A DNA stretch of 64,000 nucleotides from Roseinatronobacter bogoriensis DSM 18756 (GTDB lineage: Bacteria; Pseudomonadota; Alphaproteobacteria; Rhodobacterales; Rhodobacteraceae), in the NCBI RefSeq assembly GCF_004366635.1, contig NZ_SORN01000001.1, positions 62,001 to 126,000 on the forward strand. Direction: 5' to 3'. Every line of letters begins with the position of its first letter. The stretch's first letter is position 1. The notes under the pieces are model-generated. The model was given only the letters and a program-made list of their open reading frames with translations. It had not been told where the DNA came from and ran no database searches. Shown here one piece after another: positions 51,999 through 61,318 of the stretch. Made by a program: the position numbers and the translations under genes.

Positions 51999-52303
51999 CA
52001 GATTATGTCCGGGCAGCCTTGATGTTTGTATGGTCCCTGACATGGGCGGGGGATGGGGCTGCCTGTCCGATCCGTCCGATAAGCCATGCCAGAGTTGCGC
52101 AAATCTTTCCGCGCTGTTGGCCAAAGAACGCACAAGCTGTGGGTTTCATCCCGCGATCTGACAAAAAACGACAGATTTACCGGGTCATCGGGTTGTTGGG
52201 GGCGGGGCGCAGGTCATGCTGAAGAATTTTCTCACCAAAAAGCGAGCTGGGGATGAAACCCGGCGCGCAGGCGTTAGTGCGGTATCAACAAAAGGAGGAT
52301 ACC
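51999..52303. other. Divergent intergenic region between mnhE and a small DUF1127-like gene
   Basis: About 305 nt with no supported gene. It must hold promoters for the antiporter operon (minus) and the small protein gene (plus). I see no clear operator or structured element other than the strong AAAGGAGGA ribosome site at its right end. Confidence 0.5.
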
Positions 52304-52630
52304 ATGTCCATGACCTCGACCAACCATCCGCAGCCTGCCCGCCCAAGCCTACGCAAGCATGGGGTCATCAGCCTTTGGGGGCGCGTGCGGTACCGTCAGC
52401 CGGGCGCTTATGATGCATGGCTGCGAGAGCGTGACATGACCATCATCACCGCAAACCTGATGCGCCTGTCTGAGGGGCAGTTGAACCGGCTGGGCCTGTC
52501 GCACAAGACATTGGCGCTTGATGTCGAAGACCTTGCCTTGCGCGCGCAGCGAAACGCCGAAATTACCAGAGAGGTTCTTGAACTGGTGGAGGATGACACC
52601 CCGCAAAGTCATGCGATCGCAGCAGAATGA
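52304..52630 (+). CDS. Small DUF1127-like protein
   Basis: This 108-residue cytoplasmic protein starts at the ATG 52304 directly after AAAGGAGGATACC; a longer frame from 52253 lacks a good site. The centre reads LMRLSEGQLNRLGLSHKTLA, similar to the DUF1127 pattern of a short helical domain with LSDxxLxDIGLxR. The N-terminal 40 residues are basic and Pro-rich, the C-terminal 35 residues acidic. DUF1127 proteins are small stress- or phosphate-related regulators or RNA-binding proteins in some alphaproteobacteria; no role can be fixed here. A strong terminator follows. Confidence 0.72.
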   Translation: MSMTSTNHPQPARPSLRKHGVISLWGRVRYRQPGAYDAWLRERDMTIITANLMRLSEGQLNRLGLSHKTLALDVEDLALRAQRNAEITREVLELVEDDTPQSHAIAAE

Positions 52631-52649
52631 AAAACCTTTTCGAAGGGCG

Positions 52650-52682
52650 AAAAAAGCCGGGCAATGCTGCTCGGCTTTTTTT
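52650..52682 (+). terminator. Rho-independent terminator
   Basis: An AAAAAA run, the stem GCCGGGCA/TGCTCGGC with one G-U pair and 4-nt loop, and a TTTTTTT run form a textbook intrinsic terminator 20 nt after the small gene. Confidence 0.9.
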
Positions 52683-53075
52683 ATCGGAACGCTGGTGTTC
52701 CGTAGCTGAAACAAAGCGCTGCCACGGGTGACAAAAGTCAGCTTTGCGGGACTTTGGCGTCATTCGGTTGCGCGGAATCAAGGCCGAAGGCCGCCGCGCA
52801 TCGCCGGGCCGCCCCCACGGCACGGCGATTTGGCTGCCCCCAGCACTCAGATCATATCTCTCAAGGACTTGGCCAGCATAAAGCGCTACAGATTCAACCG
52901 TGGATCGCCGCACCGCGGCCCGTCGCTGCGCGGCTTGTCGAAACCATCCACCGTCCGCAACGCCCCTCCTTTGCCGCCGTTCCCCAACACCACAGCCCTG
53001 CTGACAACACTCCGCTTGTCGCGCTCCCCTTGACATCGCTAGCGTCTGTAGAGTGGCACATGCACGGAGGGTCGC
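52683..53075. other. Intergenic region upstream of the MttB homologue
   Basis: About 390 nt with no supported gene on either strand. A TTGACA hexamer is at 53031-53036, but no -10 box is at proper spacing. A strong CGGAGGG ribosome site precedes the ATG at 53076. The long minus-strand open frame across the region is antisense to the next gene and is not protein-like. Confidence 0.5.
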
Positions 53076-54641
53076 ATGGCAATGGATACCCCAGCACCCC
53101 AGCGCGCCCGCCGTCATGGCGGTCGTGGCGGCAATGCGCGGCGCAGCGATACCTTCCGGCTGGATCAGATGCCGTGGTCCGTGCCTTGCAACACTGACCA
53201 GCCGACAACCCCCTTGAACGAAGACGGATGCGAGGCGATCCATCAGGGCGCGCTGTATATTCTGGCCGAAATCGGCGTCGAATTCCTGAATGAAGAGGCA
53301 TTGGCCCTGTTTCGGCATGCGGGCTGCCGGGTTGAAGGCGCCAATGTGCGCATGGACGCTGATTTCGTCATGGACATGCTGGCCCGCGCGCCTGCCGGTT
53401 TTACTATCACACCGCGCAACCCTGCCCGCGCTGTGCCGATTGGCGGGGCGCATATGGCATTCGTCAACGTCTCTTCTCCGCCCTCGACATGGGATATGAT
53501 CCGCGGAAAACGCACAGGTGATTTTGAGAGTTACCGCGAATTTCTGATGCTGACACAGGTGTTCAATTGCATTCATCTGGTCGGCGGCTATCCGGTCGAA
53601 CCGGTCGACCTTCACCCCGCCATCCGTCATCTGGACTGTATCGAACAGAAGTTGTTGCTGACCGACAAACCCGTGCATGCCTACAGCCTTGGCCGCGAAC
53701 GGGTTGAGGATGCGATGGAAATGGTGCGCATCGCGGGCGGGTTGAGCCATGCAGAGTTTGACGCCGCGCCGCGCATGTTCACGAATATCAACTCTGTCTC
53801 ACCTCTGCGCCATGATTTCCCCATGATCGACGGGGCCTTGCGGCTGGCACGGCGCGGCCAGCCCGTGATCGTGACACCGTTTACACTGGCGGGTGCAATG
53901 GCCCCTGTCACTCTGGCGGGGGCGGTCGCACAATCCCTGGCCGAAGCACTTTGTGCCATTGCCCTGATCCAGTATGCCGCGCCCGGCGCGCCTGTGGTAA
54001 TCGGAACCTTCACCTCGAATGTCGATATGCGTTCTGGTGCGCCGGCTTTCGGCACGCCCGAATACATGCGCGCGACCCAGATGACGGGCCAACTGGCACG
54101 CCGCTACAGGTTGCCAATGCGATCTTCGGGTGTGTGCACGGCCAATATACCCGATGCGCAGGCCATGTGGGAGACTTGCAACAGCCTGTGGGCGGCGGTG
54201 CAGTCTGGGTCCAACATCGTCTATCACGCCGCTGGTTGGCTAGAGGGCGGGTTGATGGCCAGCCCCGAGAAATTCGTGATGGATTGCGAGATGCTGCAAA
54301 TGATCCAGCGCTATTTTGACCCCGCGCTGAGTGCGACCACGCCTGATGATCTTGCACTGGATGCGATCCGCGAGGTTGGCGCTGGCGGGCATTTCTTCGG
54401 CGTCCAGCACACGCAAGAGCGATATGAGACGGCCTTCTATTCCCCCATCGCGTCGGATTGGCGCAACTATGAGGCATGGGAGCGTGACGGCGCGACCGAT
54501 ACGGTTGCCCGCGCCCATCGGATATACCGCAATATTGTTGACAGCTTTTCTCCACCACCAATGGACGAGGGTATACGTGAAGAATTGCGCGAATTTGTCG
54601 CCCGCCGCAAAGCTGAAGGGGGCGCGCCGACAGATTTTTGA
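53076..54641 (+). CDS. MttB-superfamily methyltransferase, non-pyrrolysine
   Basis: This 521-residue protein of the trimethylamine methyltransferase MttB superfamily starts at the ATG 53076 after a CGGAGGG site. The frame is uninterrupted, so no amber-coded pyrrolysine is used; such homologues (for example glycine betaine methyltransferase MtgB) act on other methylated amines or betaines and pass the methyl to a corrinoid protein. Conserved parts include GGYPVEPVDLHP, TNINSVSPLRHD, TPFTLAGAMAPVTLAGA and EVGAGGHFFGVQHTQERYE. No corrinoid protein or methyl-acceptor gene is adjacent. The first 30 residues are an Arg-rich non-conserved tail. Confidence 0.88.
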   Translation: MAMDTPAPQRARRHGGRGGNARRSDTFRLDQMPWSVPCNTDQPTTPLNEDGCEAIHQGALYILAEIGVEFLNEEALALFRHAGCRVEGANVRMDADFVMDMLARAPAGFTITPRNPARAVPIGGAHMAFVNVSSPPSTWDMIRGKRTGDFESYREFLMLTQVFNCIHLVGGYPVEPVDLHPAIRHLDCIEQKLLLTDKPVHAYSLGRERVEDAMEMVRIAGGLSHAEFDAAPRMFTNINSVSPLRHDFPMIDGALRLARRGQPVIVTPFTLAGAMAPVTLAGAVAQSLAEALCAIALIQYAAPGAPVVIGTFTSNVDMRSGAPAFGTPEYMRATQMTGQLARRYRLPMRSSGVCTANIPDAQAMWETCNSLWAAVQSGSNIVYHAAGWLEGGLMASPEKFVMDCEMLQMIQRYFDPALSATTPDDLALDAIREVGAGGHFFGVQHTQERYETAFYSPIASDWRNYEAWERDGATDTVARAHRIYRNIVDSFSPPPMDEGIREELREFVARRKAEGGAPTDF

Positions 54642-54694
54642 TCGGGCTGATAGCCTTCTCCCGGCAAACCCCAACGCGCGAGCTTCTATGCGCG

Positions 54695-56953
54695 CTACCG
54701 CCAGTGATCGGGGCTGCGTTTATGTGGGTAGGGCAGGTTGGTTGCAACGCGACGGCAATACTGCCCCTGCGACAGCAGGCGCGTATCCGTGCCGCCATCC
54801 TTGACCAGATGCGCGAAGGCGGCGCGCGTCCATTGGGCCGGACCACTATGCCACCATGCATAAGGTGCATCTGACAGGTCCAGTGCCGTGCAGACAAAAT
54901 CCAACGCCTTGGCGCAAACGGGATGGTTCGGCTCTGCTGCAAGAAAATTGTTGGCAATCGTACCAAACCCGCGCTCGACAACCAGAACCGCGCGCGCACC
55001 ATCCAGCCAAGGGGTGACAGGAATGCGCGGGTATTCGTCCAGATCCGCGAAAATCCCGCCCTCTCGCAAGATCCAACACAGGCGGAACAGATCGGCCCGC
55101 AAGGCCGCTTGTTCAAGGCTCTGAAACCGCTTTGTCATATCTGGACCGAAATTCTGGTATATCCAGTCAGTCGCTGTTTCAGCATCGAATTCATGCTGGC
55201 GAAAGTCGGGATGCAGCCGCGCCCATTGTGCGCGCGCGCGTCCGATCGCGGGGCCACGGGGGCCTTGCCAGTAATGCGCGATCTGGCGGGGAATATGTGC
55301 GCTGCGGTCAGGCCGGAACGGCAATTCCCCCCGCATATGCGCACGGCGCAGCAGGCAGGCCGACAGTCCGGGCGCAGCGATGATGCGCTCAAGACCCGCT
55401 TGCGCGACCGTTTGCGCAAGCGAAAGCGCGGGCGAAAACGCAGCCTCGATGCCCTGCGCGGCAACTAGCGCATCTTCTGTTATGCGGTCGCGCACGTCTG
55501 GCGGGGCGGGGGTTCCGGTTTGGGCCAGCTTCAGGTGATTGAAGCGCGCGTGTTCTGCGACGGCGCTGGCAAATTCTCCCTGCATGAATGCGATCCGCGC
55601 TTGCGTCAGGGGCAGGGCCATGCGCTTGGGGAATTTCTTTGCTGTTGGCGCAAGCATCGCTGTAGCCTTGGCCGCGTCGCCCTCAATCAAAGCGATTTCC
55701 GCGCCCAAGAAACTGACTTCGGCCTTCTGGGCTGCATCAACGGCCATGTCATCTGCGGCTTGCTGTGCCTTTATGGCAGCAGGAATGCGTCCGGCCATCC
55801 AGAATGCTTCGGCGCGCAGCGACATCAAGCGGCTGCGCTGTGAGGATGTCGGGGCAGATCGCCGCGCCTGTGCAAGCACACCTGCAGCTTGCCCTGACAA
55901 CCCCATGCGCAAGGCTGCGCGGGCAGCAATCAATGCGCTTTCAAGACTGTTCGCCGTGGTGGCCCTCTCATTTGCCAAAACCAGCCAGTCTTCGACCGCT
56001 TCGCGCAGGTGGCGGTATAGGTGGTGCAACCAGTTATGGCGGTTGTGGACGCGGCTGGCCGCGCGGGCTTGGTCCAGCAAACGCGCAGGGTCTTGTTGTG
56101 CCAATTGCCCGCAACGAAGCCATTGCACATGGTCTGTTGCCGTCCATTGCCAAGGGTTTTGTCCGCAAAGCCTGTCGTCCAGCAGCCCCCTTGCGCGCGG
56201 TTCATCGCCGCATTCCAGCGCCAGTCGTGTCTGCGCCCGACTGAGCAATGTTGGATTCACGTTTGGACTGTCCTGCCATTTGGCCAGTGCCTGAGGGGTG
56301 AGTTCAAAATCCCCTTCAGAGATGAAGATATGAAAAGCACTTTGCCATATGGCGACTGACGGGGCGGGGTGGTCGGTCAACCATTCCTGAAGGGCTGTCA
56401 CACCGTCACGCCGATAACAAAGCTGCATCTGAAGCAGATCGGTTGCGCGAGAGAGAGGGGGGCGGCCTAGGGCGTCAATATCCGCTTCAGCGCGCTTGAA
56501 ATCGCCTGACGCCAGCGCCAGCTCGGCGCGGCGCCGGATGTCTTCGGCAGCGGTGGCAGAGGATGGGTCAATCCCGTCAAGCACATCTTGTGCGCGCGCG
56601 GGAAGATTGGCGCGCAGATAGGCCCCTGCCAGCGCGGCGCGGCGGCGGTTTTCGCGGATAACGCAGTTATGCAGCACCTTAAGCGCGGCGTCTTTTTTCG
56701 CGGGTGGCGCAAGATCGAAGGCCAGCAGCGCCATGTCGATGGAATTTGGCCAACGCGCCTGTGCTTGCGCGGAGACCTTGTCACCGGGCAGGCCAAATTG
56801 CAAAAGCCGCTGCAACCCCGATTTCACGTCGTCATAGGACGCGCCGCCGCGCAGCGCCTCAAGCATCGCCCTTTCAGGCGCTGCGCGATCCGACAAAGGC
56901 GCATGCCACAAATCCTGCGCCAGCCCTGCGCCCGCGATGGGGGGCACCGTCAT
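54695..56953 (-). CDS. Two-part protein: helical TPR-like region plus GT32-type glycosyltransferase
   Basis: The first about 500 of 752 residues are alpha-helical repeats with TPR-like character (AGAYLRANLPARAQDVLDGI, RRAELALASGDFKRAEADID). The C-terminal 200 form a glycosyltransferase with the capsular/GT32 sugar-binding pattern: IAHYWQGPRGP, then ALRADLFRLCWILREGGIFA, and DLDEYP with the metal-binding DxD. It probably adds a sugar to a surface glycan or glycoprotein. It is the last gene of the minus-strand cluster, 15 nt after the sulfotransferase, and runs toward the MttB homologue with 53 nt between stops. Confidence 0.8.
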   Translation of the reverse strand: MTVPPIAGAGLAQDLWHAPLSDRAAPERAMLEALRGGASYDDVKSGLQRLLQFGLPGDKVSAQAQARWPNSIDMALLAFDLAPPAKKDAALKVLHNCVIRENRRRAALAGAYLRANLPARAQDVLDGIDPSSATAAEDIRRRAELALASGDFKRAEADIDALGRPPLSRATDLLQMQLCYRRDGVTALQEWLTDHPAPSVAIWQSAFHIFISEGDFELTPQALAKWQDSPNVNPTLLSRAQTRLALECGDEPRARGLLDDRLCGQNPWQWTATDHVQWLRCGQLAQQDPARLLDQARAASRVHNRHNWLHHLYRHLREAVEDWLVLANERATTANSLESALIAARAALRMGLSGQAAGVLAQARRSAPTSSQRSRLMSLRAEAFWMAGRIPAAIKAQQAADDMAVDAAQKAEVSFLGAEIALIEGDAAKATAMLAPTAKKFPKRMALPLTQARIAFMQGEFASAVAEHARFNHLKLAQTGTPAPPDVRDRITEDALVAAQGIEAAFSPALSLAQTVAQAGLERIIAAPGLSACLLRRAHMRGELPFRPDRSAHIPRQIAHYWQGPRGPAIGRARAQWARLHPDFRQHEFDAETATDWIYQNFGPDMTKRFQSLEQAALRADLFRLCWILREGGIFADLDEYPRIPVTPWLDGARAVLVVERGFGTIANNFLAAEPNHPVCAKALDFVCTALDLSDAPYAWWHSGPAQWTRAAFAHLVKDGGTDTRLLSQGQYCRRVATNLPYPHKRSPDHWR

Positions 56954-56968
56954 TGTGCGACCGGCGCT

Positions 56969-57766
56969 TCAGGCCCCGCTGCCAAGCACATCTTGATACT
57001 CTTGGAACTTGATCCCGAACTCTTTCTCGCAGGCCTGCCGTTTCGGCCAGAGCCAGCCATGAAGGAAATACTTTACATCCCGGTCAACCGAATAGGGCAC
57101 GCTGGCCCAGACCCGCTTTTGCATCCGCTTGTCGAATTCGGCGCGGGCGTCTTGTGGCATCGTGTCCACATCCAGCCCGCAATGCGCATAGAGCCGTCTT
57201 ATGACGGCGTCAGCGTCGGCGATGATGTCCTCGTAGTTCAGAACAAGGATGTTATCATAGTGTTTGGCCCAACGTCGGTAATTCGCGACATAGGAACTCA
57301 TCGCAAAAATGCGGGCTTCTTCGATGAGGTTCAGAAACCCGTCGTCAAAAGTGATCTCGACCTGCTCGGCGTCCTTGTCCTTGCTGCGCCACAGCGTATG
57401 CATACGCAGGGCGGAAATGGCGCGCGCCAAGGGGTCGCGCAGCACATAGATGACCCGCGCGTTGGGGTTCAGGTGCTTGCATTCCTCAATCTGCGTGTCT
57501 GACATCATGGAATATTCGGGTGTGAAATCCATCGACAGGCGCTCTGGTTCCGGGGGGCAGAGCAAATCGCGATACCAGTCCGCGCCGCGATGATGGTTCC
57601 AGTCCCAGAAATGCGCTTCTTTCGTGGTCGAGGTGACCGGCTCCGAATTCGGGAATGCATAGGTCGATGGATGCGCATTCAACACATGGTGCAACCAACT
57701 GGTCGAAGCTTTCTGTGCGCCGATACAAAGTATATCAGCGCAATTCTCGCGGTTCATATGGGTCAA
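56969..57766 (-). CDS. Sulfotransferase-domain protein
   Basis: This 265-residue PAPS-dependent sulfotransferase-fold protein has the 5'-phosphosulfate loop IGAQKASTSW (residues 15-24) and the 3'-phosphate motif RVIYVLRDPLARAISALRM near 103-121, with Arg and Ser positions as in the family. It should transfer sulfate to a hydroxyl or amine of a glycan, lipid or small molecule. A later ATG three codons downstream is an alternative start; the first overlaps the previous stop by ATGA. Position between two glycosyltransferase genes suggests a sulfated surface polysaccharide. Confidence 0.87.
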   Translation of the reverse strand: MTHMNRENCADILCIGAQKASTSWLHHVLNAHPSTYAFPNSEPVTSTTKEAHFWDWNHHRGADWYRDLLCPPEPERLSMDFTPEYSMMSDTQIEECKHLNPNARVIYVLRDPLARAISALRMHTLWRSKDKDAEQVEITFDDGFLNLIEEARIFAMSSYVANYRRWAKHYDNILVLNYEDIIADADAVIRRLYAHCGLDVDTMPQDARAEFDKRMQKRVWASVPYSVDRDVKYFLHGWLWPKRQACEKEFGIKFQEYQDVLGSGA

Positions 57767-58608
57767 ATAGGTTCTCCGGGATCAGGGGACGTGATAGCGG
57801 TTTTTATCTTGGCAAGCGGTTCTGGCAATCGCCACTGCCGCTCGTAATTTTCAATGTGGTGCAGGGCTGCGCCCTTGTCGCCTGCGGCATAGGCCGCCTG
57901 AACCGCAAGGCCGCGCCGGAATGCGTTATCGCCCAACGCGATGGATGCCTCGTAAGACGCCAGCGAGGACTTTGCCTGCCCGGCGCGCAGTTGCAGATCG
58001 CCTACCATACGCAAGGAATATGCCGCATTCTGCCATCTGTCATCTTTCTTCTGCTGCGATATGTGCAGAAGATAGGGCAGAAATGCCTCGATGAAAAACG
58101 GGGCATGTGAAAGCTGGTTGTAATCCAGCAGCAGCCTGAAAAGTCGAGAGATGTCAGGTGGTTTCAATTGTCCGCCAGACTGGATCAGGTTGGTGATCCG
58201 CGCAATTTCAAGTTCCTTGATCTGCCATTGGCGGAAGAAATCAAGATACAGCAGCAACTCAAGCCGCGCGCGCGGAGTATCCGGGACAGGGTAGCTGCGC
58301 GGGTCGCCCAGAGAAAACACATGGCCAAGGGCTGTCATCTCGCGCAAGCGTGTTGCGGCTGCGATCATACGCTCGGGGTTTTGTCGTGCCTGCTGATGAT
58401 AGGCGATGACTTGCGGCGCCCCCCCCTCCTCAAAGACTGTCGCGATACATTCATAGTGATGGCGGCGCTCGCTTGGAGTGTCTACGCGGCGGAACACATC
58501 CGCGCCACGGTCCGTGCGGACGGCAAACTCTGGTATCTGTTCAGGCACTATGCTTGACCTGCTCTGCAAGGCTTGCGGCACGATATGGCTGTTGCTGCTT
58601 GCTGTCAA
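57763..58608 (-). CDS. Uncharacterised helical (TPR-like) protein of the glycan cluster
   Basis: I recognise no named family in this 281-residue protein. The C-terminal 150 residues are helix-rich with repeat-like pairs (NAAYSLRMVGDLQLRAGQAK, SSLASYEASIALGDNAFRRG, LAVQAAYAAGDKGAALHHIE), consistent with TPR repeats. No signal peptide or membrane helix is visible. It overlaps the glycosyltransferase upstream and the sulfotransferase downstream by 4 nt each, so it is probably an obligate partner, for example a scaffold or acceptor-binding protein. Confidence 0.7.
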   Translation of the reverse strand: MTASSNSHIVPQALQSRSSIVPEQIPEFAVRTDRGADVFRRVDTPSERRHHYECIATVFEEGGAPQVIAYHQQARQNPERMIAAATRLREMTALGHVFSLGDPRSYPVPDTPRARLELLLYLDFFRQWQIKELEIARITNLIQSGGQLKPPDISRLFRLLLDYNQLSHAPFFIEAFLPYLLHISQQKKDDRWQNAAYSLRMVGDLQLRAGQAKSSLASYEASIALGDNAFRRGLAVQAAYAAGDKGAALHHIENYERQWRLPEPLAKIKTAITSPDPGEPI

Positions 58609-60185
58609 ACCGGCCCAAGCGGCTCAAGTGTAAGATGGGTGCAGATGAAGCGGAAGTTGTGGCAACGCCGGGGAAAGATGATCGAGAGTTTTGGTTCAAT
58701 GACATCATGCAACCATTTTGCCGGAATATCGCGGGTAATAATTCCTGCATTACCCGCATCGCATGAATGAACCATGAAGCCACCGCTTTCATAAAGCATT
58801 TCATCAGAGCGACTTCGCAACCCATGCTGCAGGGCGGTTTCGAACAGATAGTCCTCAATGGCATTAACGCCGATGCGGCATCGCAACCCCTGGCCGGCGG
58901 GGGCCAGTCCATCAAGGCGCAACTCCAGCGCGGCCCAGTCTGCTGTATCCCCGATCTGGATCATCATCTTGCGCTTATGAGGCGAGACATGCATCAATAG
59001 CCCATATTGCGCATCATTGATCGAAATGCTCAGCCGCTCGGCGAAAGGGGAGTTTGGCGTGATATACTGCGCATGTTCCCGTGCTGAATAGACCTGCCAA
59101 ATGTCGAAAACCGCTGAGTCTACAGTTGCAGTGCTCGCAACGCTGGCCCCGCCCCCTTTGGACTTGACAGTGCTGGCTGGGGAAGCATTCTCATGCTGCA
59201 CCGCGTTTTCCAAATGCAGAGTCAGGGTCTTTCTGTCTTCTTCCAACTGAGACCGCAGCGCGCGCATTTCCCCATCGACCTTTTGCCAGATCGCGCTGGT
59301 TTCATAATTCACCTCGCTCAGCAGGTCAGAGGCTATCCCAAGCAAGAGCCTTGCCTGTACCGAGTTTTCCCGCAGATCAATTGGCGGTTTCGCCAGATCC
59401 GCGAAATAGCGCCAGTCATAGGACGGGTTGTCGAGTGTGTTCAGCAGTACATTGCGGGTTCGATCATCTGCGCGTTTTTCGCGGCGGTGGTGGTATGCGA
59501 GTTTTCTGTCCAGAATGGCCACGCGCCAGCGTGACAGAAATCGATTCATGAAAGCACGATCTTCCATGACATCAAAGTTTTCCGGAAATCCGCCGATCTG
59601 TAGCACCGCGTCGCGGCGCATCATCCATTGAACCGGGTAGATATCCTGCCGATAGCACGCATAGGCCAGGGCATTCAGAAAAAACTCGCCGCGGTGGAAT
59701 GCAGGTGGCAGGCTGTCTTCGCCGATAACGCGAATTTCCGTATCCGGCCCGGTGCCGATGATTTCTTCCTTCAACGCGGTGACGCGTGCACCGACCCCAC
59801 CCAATTCCGGCACCGAAGGGGCCGTGTCGGCGAAAAAGACCAGCAGGGCCGACAAGAATTCGGCGTCCCATGTGTCATCATCATCAAGACAGGTGACAAA
59901 TTCGGTACTTAGCGCTTCAACGCCGCGATTGAATGCAGCCGAACGCCCCTGGCCGGGATTGAGGTCAAGAAGGGTAAAGCGGTCCTGGGGCAGGGACAGG
60001 TTTTCGGCCGAAGCAATCGCTTCACGTAATTGAGCGATGTCACCACCATCATTGACAAGAATAATGTGGAAATTCCGATGCACCTGCGCCAGAACACTCG
60101 CCAGCGCGCGTTTCACAAAAACAGGTCGGTCCTTGGTGCGGATTACCACGCCGACGGACGGTGTTGACAAATCGGCCACGATCAC
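58605..60185 (-). CDS. Family 2 glycosyltransferase with unusual C-terminal domain
   Basis: In this 526-residue protein, residues 1-270 form a GT-A fold GT2 enzyme: VGVVIRTKDRPVFVKRALAS at the start, LVNDGG, CLDDDDTWDAEFLSALL with the DxD metal site, and NRFLSRWRVAILDRKLAYHH. Residues about 290-340 are helical. The C-terminal 180 residues are a separate beta-rich part containing YITPNSPFAERLSISINDAQ that I do not recognise. The enzyme probably transfers a sugar from a nucleotide donor during surface glycan synthesis. It is the first gene of the four-gene cluster. Confidence 0.83.
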   Translation of the reverse strand: MIVADLSTPSVGVVIRTKDRPVFVKRALASVLAQVHRNFHIILVNDGGDIAQLREAIASAENLSLPQDRFTLLDLNPGQGRSAAFNRGVEALSTEFVTCLDDDDTWDAEFLSALLVFFADTAPSVPELGGVGARVTALKEEIIGTGPDTEIRVIGEDSLPPAFHRGEFFLNALAYACYRQDIYPVQWMMRRDAVLQIGGFPENFDVMEDRAFMNRFLSRWRVAILDRKLAYHHRREKRADDRTRNVLLNTLDNPSYDWRYFADLAKPPIDLRENSVQARLLLGIASDLLSEVNYETSAIWQKVDGEMRALRSQLEEDRKTLTLHLENAVQHENASPASTVKSKGGGASVASTATVDSAVFDIWQVYSAREHAQYITPNSPFAERLSISINDAQYGLLMHVSPHKRKMMIQIGDTADWAALELRLDGLAPAGQGLRCRIGVNAIEDYLFETALQHGLRSRSDEMLYESGGFMVHSCDAGNAGIITRDIPAKWLHDVIEPKLSIIFPRRCHNFRFICTHLTLEPLGPV

Positions 60186-60292
60186 TCCAGTCAGGTCATA
60201 AAAAATACCATGTTATGCAAGCACCAATTCGTCAATAAAGCCAGAGGTACCGTTAAATTGTAAATCGTATTGGTGTGTTCCTTGCGTCGTCT

Positions 60293-61219
60293 TTATTGCG
60301 CCTGATCCTGCTTTTTTCGCGGCCCAAGATGCTCGTATCCCCGCGCACGGGTCAAGTGAATCTGGCGCTGTCGTTCGCGAAAGGCTTCGCGGCGTTCAGG
60401 GGTAAATTCATCCACGCATAGATGGCACTGCACACCCGCTTCATATTCAGGGCGGTCGCGATCCTCGGGCCAAAGGGGGCGGCGGCAGGCATGGCACATG
60501 ATATGGGGCCCGGGCTTCAACCCGTGTTCGACCGATACCCGCTGGTCGAAGACGAAACAGGCCCCGTTCCACATGCTTTTGTCTTCCGGCACCTCTTCAA
60601 GGTATTTCAGGATGCCGCCCTTCAGGTGAAAGACATCCTCGACGCCCTGACCCAACAGGTAATTGGTCGATTTCTCGCACCGAATGCCGCCTGTGCAGAA
60701 CATTGCAATACGTTTGTTGTGAAAGCGGTGTTTGTTTTCTTCCCACCATTGCGGGAATTCGCCAAAAGACCGGGTGCCGGGGTCAATCGCGCCTTCAAAA
60801 GTTCCGATAGCCACCTCATAATCGTTGCGGGTGTCGATAACGGCAACGTCGGGCGCGGAAATCAACGCGTTCCAGTCTTCGGGCGCGACATAATGGCCGA
60901 CACGCGCGCGCGGGTCCACATCGGGCTGGCCCATGGTGACGATCTCGCGCTTCAGGCGCACTTTCAGGCGCCCGAAAGGCATGGTTTCCGCGTGGCTTTC
61001 TTTCCATTCTAGCCCGTCACATCCCGGTAGCGCCCGAATATGGGCCAAAACCGCGTCAATACCGCCGCGTGTGCCCGCAATTGTGCCGTTGATCCCCTCA
61101 CGCGCCAATAAAAGCGAGCCTCTGATGCCGTGCTTATCCGCAAGCGCCAGCAAGGGGGCGCGCAGGGCGGCGGGGTCATCAAATCGGGTGAAATGGTAAA
61201 GTGCAGCAATGGTAAACAT
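60293..61219 (-). CDS. trhO: tRNA uridine-34 hydroxylase TrhO (rhodanese family)
   Basis: The protein has 308 residues with an N-terminal acylphosphatase-like domain (YHFTRFDDPAALRAPLLALA; LLAREGINGTIAGTRGGID) and a rhodanese domain with catalytic Cys in MFCTGGIRCEKS. A Cys-rich C-terminal tail (ACFVFDQRVSVEHGL, CHACRRPLWPEDRD) completes the pattern of YceA/TrhO. It oxygenates U34 of certain tRNAs on the route to 5-(carboxy)methoxyuridine. It stands alone, divergent from pncA with 99 nt between starts. Confidence 0.93.
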   Translation of the reverse strand: MFTIAALYHFTRFDDPAALRAPLLALADKHGIRGSLLLAREGINGTIAGTRGGIDAVLAHIRALPGCDGLEWKESHAETMPFGRLKVRLKREIVTMGQPDVDPRARVGHYVAPEDWNALISAPDVAVIDTRNDYEVAIGTFEGAIDPGTRSFGEFPQWWEENKHRFHNKRIAMFCTGGIRCEKSTNYLLGQGVEDVFHLKGGILKYLEEVPEDKSMWNGACFVFDQRVSVEHGLKPGPHIMCHACRRPLWPEDRDRPEYEAGVQCHLCVDEFTPERREAFRERQRQIHLTRARGYEHLGPRKKQDQAQ

Positions 61220-61318
61220 ATGCGTGCTTTACTGCGCTCTGCGCCCCCGTGCAAGAGAGGAGGATTGACGCCAGCGCCTGCGCCCCTTAGCCCTTGAGCA
61301 CAGCAGGAGGGCCGCGCC

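Noticed and set aside
42668..52000. Defence island around the OLD-like ATPase
   Set aside because: Its neighbours are antiporter and zinc-response genes; no nuclease, helicase, toxin or restriction gene is close, and the Toprim-like part lacks the expected acids.
52563..53750. 395-codon open frame on the minus strand across the small-gene terminator and the MttB homologue
   Set aside because: It crosses a textbook terminator, is antisense to a clear enzyme gene and its translation has no protein-like pattern; long antisense frames are common in GC-rich DNA.
53076..54641. Pyrrolysine-containing trimethylamine methyltransferase
   Set aside because: The 521-codon frame has no in-frame TAG and no Pyl biosynthesis genes are nearby.
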